Assembly: GCF_000497445.1 (NCBI RefSeq) | Contig: NZ_CM002285.1 | Span: 3,367,154 to 3,400,306 of the forward strand | Direction: 5' to 3' | Source of the DNA: Streptomyces roseochromogenus subsp. oscitans DS 12.976 | GTDB taxonomy: Bacteria; Actinomycetota; Actinomycetes; Streptomycetales; Streptomycetaceae | DNA length: 33,153 nucleotides | Shown: positions 7,719 through 14,587 of the stretch, in pieces | Position numbering within the stretch: the first letter of the stretch is position 1 | Layout: each line of letters starts with the position of its first letter | Translations under genes and position numbers: made by a program | Notes under the pieces: generated by a model | The model's input: only the letters and a program-made list of their open reading frames with translations | What the model was told of the DNA's origin: nothing | Databases searched by the model: none

Positions 7719-8114
7719 ATGGGGCGACGCTGGCGGGACGGGTCCGGAAGACTGATCGTGCCGAAGGCCGACGGAGGCGAGGGCCCGGTGGTCCTTCCCC
7801 TGGAGATCGCGGCCTCCTACCGGGCCCGGACCAAGGGGCTGCTGGGCCGGGACTCGGTCGTCGGGGCGCTGCTGCTGTCACCGGCGAGCGGGGTGCACAC
7901 GTTCGGGATGCGGATCCCGATCGACGTCGCCTACCTGGACCGCCGCCTGACCGTCCGCGCCGTCCGCACGATGAAACCGGGCCGCCTGGGCCTGCCCCGG
8001 CTGCGCGCACGGCATGTCCTGGAGGCGGAGGCGGGGGCGATGGCGGGGTGGGGGCTGCGGGCGGGGTTGCGGGTGAGTGTCGAGGCGGACGCCGTTGTCA
8101 GTGGCGGGTCCTAG
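7719..8114 (+). CDS. DUF192 family protein
   Basis: A 131-residue DUF192 protein. Family signatures are ASYRARTKGLLGRDSVVGALLLSP, the HTFGMRIPIDVAYLD strand that defines the family, and RARHVLEAEAG before the last strand. It has no signal peptide, whereas many Gram-negative members are secreted. The start ATG at 7719 follows GAGGGGAC. Biochemical function is not established for the family. In this window it lies 0.3 kb from the distal end of the pilus locus; a connection is only a possibility. Confidence 0.85.
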   Translation: MGRRWRDGSGRLIVPKADGGEGPVVLPLEIAASYRARTKGLLGRDSVVGALLLSPASGVHTFGMRIPIDVAYLDRRLTVRAVRTMKPGRLGLPRLRARHVLEAEAGAMAGWGLRAGLRVSVEADAVVSGGS

Positions 8115-8123
8115 CATCGCGGC

Positions 8124-8400
8124 ATGAGAGCTTCAGGGACGTTCAAGGTCGAGGAGTTCCCTCCGGCCGAGGTGCGGCTGCCGGAGCCGGTGGTCGAGAC
8201 GGCGGTGCCGGTCGGGGTGGCCACGATGCGGAAGCGGTACGAGGGTGAGGTCGCCGGGGTGTCGGCGACGCTGTTCACCGCGGCGTACGACCAGTCCAGT
8301 GGGACCGGCACCTATGTCGCCATGGAGTCCTTCGAGGGGATGCACGGTCGACGCGGACGGCACCCATCGGATCTGGTTCGAGTACGAGGTGGGTGAGTAG
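8124..8400 (+). pseudogene. DUF3224 family protein with internal deletion and frame change
   Basis: The frame begins at ATG 8124 (MRASGTFKVEEFPPAEV...) and follows the DUF3224 family through SATLFTAAYDQSSGTGTYVAMESFEG. It then jumps directly into the family's C-terminal block VDADGTHRIWFEYEVGE, which is read in a different frame and ends at the TAG at 8398-8400. The middle of the domain, about 40-50 residues in intact members, is missing. In the original frame the protein would end as a 90-residue stub at 8396. The junction is near 8338-8350. A TAGCAT box at 8112-8117 sits 6 nt before the ATG and would suit a leaderless transcript. Confidence 0.75.
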
Positions 8401-8418
8401 CGGGCCGGCGCTGCGGGG

Positions 8419-9030
8419 TTACTGGGTGCGGGGGAAGGAGACCTCGACGCGCCGGTTCTTCCGCCGGCCCTCCTCGGTGGAGTTGTCGGCGATCGGGTAC
8501 TGCTCGCCGTAGCCGCGGACCTCGAAGGTGACGTTCGGGTCGTTCAGGTCCTGGTCCAGAACGGCCTGGACGGCGTTGGCGCGCTGCTTGGACAGGATGT
8601 CGCCGTGGGCGGTGGAGCCGAGGTTGTCGGTGAAGCCGAAGACGCGGATCTGGGTCGCGTTCTGCTTCTTGATCTCCTCGGCGATGGTGGCGATCCGGGC
8701 CTTCGCGTCGTCGCTGAGCCTGGCGCTGTCCTTGCTGAAGAGGACTTCGGCCTGCAACGCGAAGGTGACGTCCGCGTTGGTGTCCTCGCGCCGCTCGTCC
8801 CCGCTCTGGTCCTCGACGACCGACTTGATGTCCAGCACCTTGGGCGCGGCGAGGGTGGCGCCTTCGGGGAGCTTGAGGTCCGGATCGGTGGGGTCGATCT
8901 TCACCGGGGCGCTGGCGGAGGGTTCGGTGACGGGGGGCTGACTCGGGTCCGTGTCATCGGCCCGGGCCGGGGTCGTGGCGAGGAGGAGGGTCGCAGCGGT
9001 GAGGGCGAGCGCGAGACGGGTGGTGGTCAC
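8419..9030 (-). CDS. OmpA family protein (peptidoglycan-binding domain), last gene of the tad locus
   Basis: A 203-residue secreted protein. GTG at 9030 is the start, with GAGG 5 nt upstream; the next gene upstream stops at 9038, so the two are closely coupled. Residues 1-25 form a signal peptide ending in ARA. Residues about 25-75 are a Pro/Asp/Ser-rich spacer, and about 85-203 form an OmpA C-terminal domain with FSKDSARLSDDAKARI, RVFGFTDNLGS, LSKQRANAVQAVL, VRGYGEQYPIADN and the terminal GRRKNRRVEV. That domain binds non-covalently to the peptide part of peptidoglycan. In a Gram-positive it could anchor pilus components to the wall, which is inferred from its position. Confidence 0.88.
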   Translation of the reverse strand: MTTTRLALALTAATLLLATTPARADDTDPSQPPVTEPSASAPVKIDPTDPDLKLPEGATLAAPKVLDIKSVVEDQSGDERREDTNADVTFALQAEVLFSKDSARLSDDAKARIATIAEEIKKQNATQIRVFGFTDNLGSTAHGDILSKQRANAVQAVLDQDLNDPNVTFEVRGYGEQYPIADNSTEEGRRKNRRVEVSFPRTQ

Positions 9031-9037
9031 TTCGGCC

Positions 9038-9622
9038 TCACCCGGAGATCTTGATGGTGGCGGAGGAGAACGTCGGCAGCTGGAATTCCACCCCGTCCGT
9101 GTTCGCGGGAGGTGCCGGGAACTGCATGAACACCGCGAGGGTCTCACCGGCCTTGAGAGCGGAGAAGCCGGTGGTGGTCAACGGGCGGCCCTCGGTGTCC
9201 CGCAGCACGTAGTACCGCTTCTTGCCCTGCGGATCGACCAGCGTGGCCCCGCCGAGGGACTTGCCGTTCTTGATGATCTCTGTTTCGTTGCCGCTCAGCG
9301 CGGAGGGGACCACCACGGTCTGCGCGCCGTCGTTCTTCAAGGTGCCGTTGATCGTCACGAAGCCGCCCGCATCGCGTTGCGCGGAGGTGATCTGGAGCAG
9401 CAGGCCGTCCGCCCCGTGCAACTCGGCGATCGGCTGATCCGACTGCCCTTCCTGGGCGCTCGGTCCGGAGCCGCTCGCCCGGGAAGCGGACGCCGAGGTG
9501 TCCGGCTTCTTGCCGTCGCCGCCACCGCTTCCACCACAACCGGCCACACCGACGGCCAGACCAGCCGCAACGGTCAATGCGACCATCCCCCTGCGGGCCT
9601 TCGCAGTGAACCGAATGCTCAT
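9038..9622 (-). CDS. secreted lipoprotein in the tad locus
   Basis: A 194-residue protein with a positively charged N-terminus, a hydrophobic stretch and the lipobox VAGC at about residues 26-29, followed by a Gly/Ser linker, indicating a membrane-anchored lipoprotein. The rest (about 65-194) is rich in beta strands (LLLQITSAQRDAGGFVTINGTLKNDGAQTVVVP; GETLAVFMQFPAPP) and looks like an immunoglobulin-like sandwich of the DUF4352 type, but I do not assign a family firmly. The start ATG at 9622 follows GAAGGAAG. It sits between the TadG-like gene (16 nt) and the OmpA-like gene (7 nt), so it is probably part of the same transcript. Confidence 0.85.
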   Translation of the reverse strand: MSIRFTAKARRGMVALTVAAGLAVGVAGCGGSGGGDGKKPDTSASASRASGSGPSAQEGQSDQPIAELHGADGLLLQITSAQRDAGGFVTINGTLKNDGAQTVVVPSALSGNETEIIKNGKSLGGATLVDPQGKKRYYVLRDTEGRPLTTTGFSALKAGETLAVFMQFPAPPANTDGVEFQLPTFSSATIKISG

Positions 9623-9638
9623 CGCTCCGCTTCCTTCG

Positions 9639-10232
9639 TCATTGATCGTTCGCCGGTGAGTCGGTCAGATGGACGTCGAAGAGGTCTTTGGGCTTCGGGA
9701 GCCCCGTCGTGTCGCCGGGCTTCAGATGCCAGATCTTGTCCTTGCAGGTGAGTTGGGGCAGGTCGTCGCCCTTGGCACCGGCGTCGGGGGCCTTGCAGAG
9801 GGGTTCGATCACGGCAATCGCATGCGCCCTCGAATGGCGGTTCTCGGTGCCAGGCACGACAGAGTCACCCACGGGCTTGATCGTCCTGGCATCGACCGCA
9901 TAGCTCAGCCGCCCGGGCCGGCATTGCGCCGTCGCGTCGTTCTGCGCGGCGAGTTCGTAGGCCCGCCAGCAGAAGTCAACAGCCCCGTCCCCGTTGAAGA
10001 TGGCCTGCCACTTCGTCGGGTCGCGTACGTCGTCCACCCACTTGCCCGCAAGCTGGTCGCGGGTCTTCTGCGCCGCCGCCAGAGCGGCAGCGTCCGCCGC
10101 GGTCTGCGCGCTGCTCCGGTTCACCGCGGCCTGACCGACCGCGAGGTAGACCAACGCGAGAAAGAGCAGACCCGCCACCACCGTGATGTAGATGGGGAAG
10201 GCCTGCCCTGTGTCCCTGCGCGGAGGAATCAG
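9639..10232 (-). CDS. TadG/TadE-like pilus assembly protein
   Basis: About 197 residues with a type IV prepilin-like N-terminus: RRDTGQAFPIYI followed by one long hydrophobic helix, then SSAQTAADAAALAAAQKTRDQLAG, the segment common to TadE/TadG and Flp-associated proteins, then an extracytoplasmic domain with a few cysteines. Position +5 after the Gly-Gln junction is not the Glu seen in true pilins. The start is unclear: the frame has no ATG, GTG or TTG between Flp and the hydrophobic segment. I used CTG at 10232, which overlaps the Flp stop as CTGA; ATT at 10229 is the other choice. The overlap implies translational coupling to flp. Confidence 0.75.
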   Translation of the reverse strand: MIPPRRDTGQAFPIYITVVAGLLFLALVYLAVGQAAVNRSSAQTAADAAALAAAQKTRDQLAGKWVDDVRDPTKWQAIFNGDGAVDFCWRAYELAAQNDATAQCRPGRLSYAVDARTIKPVGDSVVPGTENRHSRAHAIAVIEPLCKAPDAGAKGDDLPQLTCKDKIWHLKPGDTTGLPKPKDLFDVHLTDSPANDQ

Positions 10233-10426
10233 CCGCCGGTAACTTGGGTGATCTTGGTGGTGATCGCATCGAAGATCGTCTGCCCGATGCTCGTCCCCGT
10301 GATCGCCAGGACGATCGCCACCACCACCGCGATGATGCCGAGGTACTCCACCGCGGTCTGCCCCCGGTCGCTGCGAGCAACCCGGGTCTGCAGGTATGCG
10401 ACGGTGGTGTTGAACCAGTTGCTCAT
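10229..10426 (-). CDS. Flp family type IVb pilin
   Basis: A 65-residue Flp/Fap pilin. A short basic leader (1-22) precedes the prepilin processing site RG|QTAVEYLG, with glutamate at +5 and tyrosine at +6 of the mature protein, followed by a 20-residue hydrophobic helix (IIAVVVAIVLAITGTSIG) and a short tail. These are the defining features of Flp pilins, which are cleaved at the membrane by a TadV-type prepilin peptidase and assembled into the pilus fibre. Start ATG 10426, strong GGAGGGG upstream. It is separated from the response regulator by 125 nt, enough for its own promoter. No prepilin peptidase gene is present in the window. Confidence 0.92.
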   Translation of the reverse strand: MSNWFNTTVAYLQTRVARSDRGQTAVEYLGIIAVVVAIVLAITGTSIGQTIFDAITTKITQVTGG

Positions 10427-10470
10427 GGTGGTCCCCTCCGGGTTCGCCTCCGATCCGGACAACGTATGCC

Positions 10471-10516
10471 GGGAGGCGGCTGGCGCCAGAGGGCCCAAGG
10501 GCCCAACGCCGGGCCC
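10471..10516 (-). promoter_or_regulatory. intergenic region ahead of flp: possible -10 box and three GGGCCC palindromes
   Basis: Between the response regulator and flp, read on the minus strand, GGGCCC occurs three times (10511-10516, 10499-10504, 10491-10496). It can fold into alternative small hairpins, a possible terminator or attenuator after the regulator gene. Farther on, TACGTT (10476-10471) fits the TANNNT -10 pattern about 45 nt before the flp ATG. No -35 box is convincing. Confidence 0.35.
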
Positions 10517-10551
10517 ATTCACCGCCCTTGGCACTCCCTCGCGCCCCCATC

Positions 10552-11301
10552 TCACGCCACCCCCAGCCACTTCGCGGCCGCCTGGGACCTGGTGGTGGTC
10601 TGGAGTTTGGCGAAGATGCGGTTGATGTGGTTCTTGACCGTCTTCTCGGAGATGAAGCAGGCGGCGGCGATCTGCTGGTTGGTCATGCCGGACGCGATGA
10701 GGTCCATGATCTCCGCCTCCCTCGCACTCAGCCGGAAACGTGAACGGAACGACTGTCCCACAGGGGATTGCAGTTGCGAAAGCACTTGAGGTGAGTTTTC
10801 GCCTAGAAAATACGGGACTTGGGGCTCCAAGTGTGCAGATGCATTTGCACGCAGCTCCGCCAGCAACGCCTTCGCCGCCCCCGGCGTCACATGCGGCCGC
10901 CCCTCCCGGACATCCCGCACCGCCCGCACCAACTGCTCCGTCGTGAACTCGCCGTGCACCAGATACCCGCCCGCCCCCAGCCGCAACGCCTCCCGCACGG
11001 TCTCCGTCTCATGGCTGTAGGTCAGCATCATGACCGGCGCCAGCCGCACCAGGTGCGGCAATGCCGAGATCCCGTCGACTCCCGGCATACGGACGTCGAG
11101 GAGGATGACGTCCGGGCGGTGTCGTAGCGCCGCCTCGTACGCCTCGCGGCCGTCCGTCGCCTCGGCCACGACGGTCGTGTCCCCGCGGCCGGAGAGCAGG
11201 GCCGTCAGGCCCGCCCTGACCACCGGGTTGTCGTCGGCCACCAACAGCCGCAGCGGAGCCGGCGCCGAGGCGGCCTCCGGCCAGGGGGGACTGTGCTTCA
11301 T
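10552..11301 (-). CDS. NarL/LuxR-type response regulator of the tad locus
   Basis: A 249-residue response regulator. The receiver domain spans about 16-130, with acidic pocket D23/D24 and phospho-acceptor D69 in ILLDVRMPG. The LuxR-type HTH spans about 190-245 (LSAREAEIMDLIASGMTNQQIAAACFISEKTVKNHINRIF). Two oddities: the conserved lysine after the last receiver strand (usually GYLxK) is histidine, GYLVHG (H116), and the interdomain linker (about 150-190) is encoded by unusually AT-rich codons. The start ATG at 11301 has GAGGAGG and overlaps the kinase stop as ATGA, so the two are translationally coupled. It probably regulates the surrounding pilus genes, inferred from position. Confidence 0.92.
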   Translation of the reverse strand: MKHSPPWPEAASAPAPLRLLVADDNPVVRAGLTALLSGRGDTTVVAEATDGREAYEAALRHRPDVILLDVRMPGVDGISALPHLVRLAPVMMLTYSHETETVREALRLGAGGYLVHGEFTTEQLVRAVRDVREGRPHVTPGAAKALLAELRANASAHLEPQVPYFLGENSPQVLSQLQSPVGQSFRSRFRLSAREAEIMDLIASGMTNQQIAAACFISEKTVKNHINRIFAKLQTTTRSQAAAKWLGVA

Positions 11302-12722
11302 GGTGCCTCCTCTCGGGATTCCGGGGCTTCTCGCGCTTCCCGGGATTCGAGGTCGGGGTCAGGGTCGGGGTCGGGGCGATGCGGGGACGCCAGAGGTACT
11401 TCCACACGCACCTCCGTGCCCCGTTCGTGCCCGCCCCGGCCGATGCGGATGCGGGCGCCCAGCTGCGCGGCCCGCTCCACCATGCCGAGCAGGCCGAAGT
11501 GGCCGGATTCGCGGAGCCGTTCGAGCGTGGTGCCGGGCGGCAGGCCTCGGCCGTCGTCGTGGATCGACAGGCGCAGCAGGTCGCCGTGGACCGCCGCGCT
11601 TACGTCCACCTGGGTCGCGGACGCGTGCCGGTGGGCGTTCTCCAGCGCCTCCGCCGTGATGGAGAGCAGGTGGCGGGCCAGGGGGGCCGGGAGGGCGACA
11701 ACGGCATTCGGCGGCGGGAGTACGCATGTGACGGTCAACGCCGTACGTTTCGTGAAGTCCCGTATGTATGACTCCAATTCATGCCACAGGGATGTCGCTG
11801 CCGCGTCCGGCGTCGGCTCCCGCCGCAGGTCCCTCAGCAGCTCCCGCGACTCCGCCGCCGCCCTGCGCGCCGAGCGGGACACCAGGTCCGCCTGGGTCCT
11901 TATGCGGGCCGGATCGAGGGCTTCCGTCGAGGCAGTTGCCGCCAGGCCGTCCGCCGCGAGGGCCACGCCGTACAGGGTCTTGGCCACGGAGTCGTGCATC
12001 TCGCGGGCCAGCCGGGCGCGTTCGGCGCTCACCGCCTCCGCCGCCGCGAGGCGCGCCTGCGCCGTCGTCAGGGCCTGGGTCGCCGCGCCGAAGCGGAGCA
12101 TCAGGTTGCGCAGAGTCGAGCCCATGGCACCGGCGATGACGCACAGGCCGGGCAGGAGGAGCGCCTCGGCGACGGGGGCGTGCCGGTCGGCCTTCAGGGT
12201 GGCGTGGACCAGAAGCAGGATCAGCGACTGGAGGGAGGCGAAGAAGGCCGCGCCGCGCCAGCTGTAGACCAGGCCCGCGAGCAGCGGGGTGCAGACGCTG
12301 ACGTAGGCGAGGGTGGTGTCCGGGCCGGCCGAGATCAGCAGGAGGGAGCCGAAGAGGGTGTCCGCCGCGAGGAGGCTCGGGTGGCGCAGGAGGAGAGGGC
12401 CGAAGCGCTCCCAGTCGCGGAAGAGGACGTAGGACACCATGAACGTGACGACCACGGCCGCGCCGACCAGGCGGGCGCCCAGTCCTGGGGCCGCGTTGAG
12501 CAGGGCGGCGGGGGCGGCGAGGGCGATCATGGCCAGGCGGAAGCCGAACACCTGTCGGCACATCGCCTGCAACGCGCTGACCTGGATCTTCATGGAGGGT
12601 TCGGTCGTGACGGCCGCAGAACCGGACGTCGTTTTCGCACGGCGTACGAAAGGCCCGGTGATCCCCTTCAGCCACTCCCCAGGAGATCCCCCGCTCCGCC
12701 CCGTCATCCCGGCCACCGCCAT
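11298..12722 (-). CDS. sensor histidine kinase (HisKA_3 type) of the tad locus
   Basis: A 474-residue membrane sensor kinase. Residues about 60-200 hold five or six hydrophobic segments with almost no extracellular loop, suggesting intramembrane or quinone-type sensing rather than a periplasmic ligand domain. The dimerisation/phosphotransfer motif RLAREMHDSVAKTL places the phospho-accepting histidine at H243. The HATPase domain has the N box ENAHRHA (N362) and G box DDGRGLPPG. The C-terminal 30 residues are a low-complexity Asp/Pro/Glu tail. Start ATG 12722 is 7 nt after the TadC stop, with GAGGCGGGG upstream; ATG at 12707 is an alternative. It pairs with the response regulator that overlaps its stop codon. 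Confidence 0.9.
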   Translation of the reverse strand: MAVAGMTGRSGGSPGEWLKGITGPFVRRAKTTSGSAAVTTEPSMKIQVSALQAMCRQVFGFRLAMIALAAPAALLNAAPGLGARLVGAAVVVTFMVSYVLFRDWERFGPLLLRHPSLLAADTLFGSLLLISAGPDTTLAYVSVCTPLLAGLVYSWRGAAFFASLQSLILLLVHATLKADRHAPVAEALLLPGLCVIAGAMGSTLRNLMLRFGAATQALTTAQARLAAAEAVSAERARLAREMHDSVAKTLYGVALAADGLAATASTEALDPARIRTQADLVSRSARRAAAESRELLRDLRREPTPDAAATSLWHELESYIRDFTKRTALTVTCVLPPPNAVVALPAPLARHLLSITAEALENAHRHASATQVDVSAAVHGDLLRLSIHDDGRGLPPGTTLERLRESGHFGLLGMVERAAQLGARIRIGRGGHERGTEVRVEVPLASPHRPDPDPDPDLESREAREAPESREEAP

Positions 12723-12729
12723 CCCCGCC

Positions 12730-13617
12730 TCACTTCCCCGTGAGTGAGCCGAAGTCCACCCCGGAGCCCAGGATCAGGCCCGCGCCCAGGAGCAGCATCG
12801 TGGCCGGGACCATGAACGTGGTGATCATCAGCGTGGCCTTGGGCACCGCGCGGGCGGCCTTGCGGCGGGCGTTCTGGGCGTCGGTGCGGCGCATGTCCTT
12901 CGCCAGGGAGACGAGCGTGTCGACGATCGGCGCGCCCAGTTCCTCCCCCTGCTGCAGTGCCGTCACGAACATCGCCACCTGCTCGGAGTCGTTCCTGCGC
13001 CGCAGCTCCGCGAAGGCCTGCCGGCGGCTCATGCCGAGGTCCATCTGGCGGAGGGTGATGCGGAGTTCGTCGGCCCAGGGGCCCTCGTAGCGGGAGGCCA
13101 CCCGGTCGAGTGCCTGGCGGAAGCCGAGTCCCGCGCTCACGACCACCGCCAGGACGTCCAGGAAGTCCGGCAGGGTGCGCTCGATGACGTCCTTGCGGAC
13201 CCGGATCGCCGACCAGATGCCGACCTCGGTCCAGAACGCGCCGAAGAGCAGTAGCAGTACGGCCACGAACCACTGGCCGCGCAGCAGGAAGACCAGGCAG
13301 CCCACGCCGCCCAGTGCGCCGTAGACCGCCCGGCGGGCCGCGTAGCGGTCGATGGTCAGGCCGCCCGGGTTGCCGGCGAGGTCGATCTTGCGGCGGTACT
13401 TGGCGACCAGGCGCGGGCCCATCAGGCGCAGCACGGCGGGGGCGTAGCGCATGCCCATGCGGTCGATGACCGAGCCGACCGCGCCGGTGCGGGTGGCGCC
13501 GACCTCCAGGGCGACGGCGAGGTCTCCGGGGAGCTTGGCGTCCGCGCGGTACATGCGGATGCCGGTGAAGGCGCCCCAGACTCCGAGGCCCATCAGCAGC
13601 GCCAGCAGGAATGCCAT
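12730..13617 (-). CDS. tadC: TadC-like inner membrane platform protein (T2SS F domain)
   Basis: A 295-residue integral membrane protein of the type II secretion F / GspF family. It has an N-terminal helix (3-20), a cytoplasmic region, two helices around 95-140, the F domain (LPDFLDVLAVVVSAGLGFRQALDRVA; QVAMFVTALQQGEELGAPIVDTLVSLAKDMR), and a C-terminal membrane pair (about 255-290). Together with TadB it forms the platform on which the TadA ATPase drives pilus assembly. It starts 15 nt after tadB stops, with GGAGG somewhat far upstream (about 12 nt). Confidence 0.9.
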   Translation of the reverse strand: MAFLLALLMGLGVWGAFTGIRMYRADAKLPGDLAVALEVGATRTGAVGSVIDRMGMRYAPAVLRLMGPRLVAKYRRKIDLAGNPGGLTIDRYAARRAVYGALGGVGCLVFLLRGQWFVAVLLLLFGAFWTEVGIWSAIRVRKDVIERTLPDFLDVLAVVVSAGLGFRQALDRVASRYEGPWADELRITLRQMDLGMSRRQAFAELRRRNDSEQVAMFVTALQQGEELGAPIVDTLVSLAKDMRRTDAQNARRKAARAVPKATLMITTFMVPATMLLLGAGLILGSGVDFGSLTGK

Positions 13618-13632
13618 GAAGTCCCAGCCTCC

Positions 13633-14577
13633 TCAGACGTCGATCCGGCTCAGGCGGCGGATGAGGACGAATCCGACGGCGTACATCGCGAACGCGATCA
13701 CCACGCAGGCCTGGCCGATCGGTGAGCCGGTCATCCGCTCCAGCGCGCCGTCCTTGACGCCGTTCATCAGGAACAGTGCGCCGACGCCGAGGACGGGGAC
13801 GGCGTACGACGTCATCGTCACCTGGGAGAGCTGGGTGCGGATCTCGCGCCTCGTCTCCTTGCGCTCCTCCAGCGTCTCGGTCAGGTTGCGCAGGGCGCCG
13901 ACCACTTGGCCGCCGGCCCGGTTCGACAGCACCAGCGTCGTGACCAGGACCACCAGCTCGCGGGACGGGAGGCGGTCGGCCAGCTCGCCCAGCGCGTCGT
14001 CAAGGGACTGGCCGATGGCCAACTGGTCGGCGACCTTGGCCAGTTCCTCGCCCGCCGGGGCCTCCAGTTCCTCCGCCGCCATGCCGATCGCGGTGCGCAG
14101 GGCGAGGCCCGCCTGGGTGGCGTTGGCCAGGATGCGGGCCAGTTCGGGGAGTTGGTTGATGAAGCGTTCGATGCGTTTCTGCCGCTGCCAGTTGAGGAAC
14201 TGGACCGCCGCCCAGATGCCGAGCAGTCCGGCGAGCGGTCCGAAGAAGGGGGCCAGGGTGGCCTGGCCGATCAGCCAGAGCGCGGCGACCGTGGCGAGCA
14301 TGTAGACGAAGAACTCGCCCGGGGTGAGGTCCAGACCGGTCGCCGCCAGCCGCAGTTCCAGCCAGCGGCCGAAGCGGGTACGGCGCAGCCGCCGGTCCAG
14401 GTCGCGGAAGCGGCGCCTGCGGCCGCCCGCCGGCACCGGGCCGCTGTGCGTGAGGCGGTCCACGAGGGCGGCGCGCCGATCCCGGCCCGAGGCGTAGATG
14501 TGCACGCCGGCCACCGCCAGGACGCAGGTCAGCAGCGCCACGCCGGTGGTGAGCTGGACGAGGGTGTGGAGTTCCAT
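13633..14577 (-). CDS. tadB: TadB-like inner membrane platform protein (T2SS F domain)
   Basis: A 314-residue paralogue of TadC. It has an N-terminal membrane helix (about 10-30), an Arg-rich cytoplasmic segment (about 30-75), a hydrophobic pair (about 88-125), and the F domain (INQLPELARILANATQAGLALRTAIGMAAEELEAP; SRELVVLVTTLVLSNRAGGQVVGALRNLTETLEERK). Two C-terminal helices end at LIRRLSRIDV. The length is typical. It lies between tadA (10 nt) and tadC (15 nt), so the three are one transcriptional block. Confidence 0.9.
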   Translation of the reverse strand: MELHTLVQLTTGVALLTCVLAVAGVHIYASGRDRRAALVDRLTHSGPVPAGGRRRRFRDLDRRLRRTRFGRWLELRLAATGLDLTPGEFFVYMLATVAALWLIGQATLAPFFGPLAGLLGIWAAVQFLNWQRQKRIERFINQLPELARILANATQAGLALRTAIGMAAEELEAPAGEELAKVADQLAIGQSLDDALGELADRLPSRELVVLVTTLVLSNRAGGQVVGALRNLTETLEERKETRREIRTQLSQVTMTSYAVPVLGVGALFLMNGVKDGALERMTGSPIGQACVVIAFAMYAVGFVLIRRLSRIDV

Positions 14578-14587
14578 GGTCCTGGTC

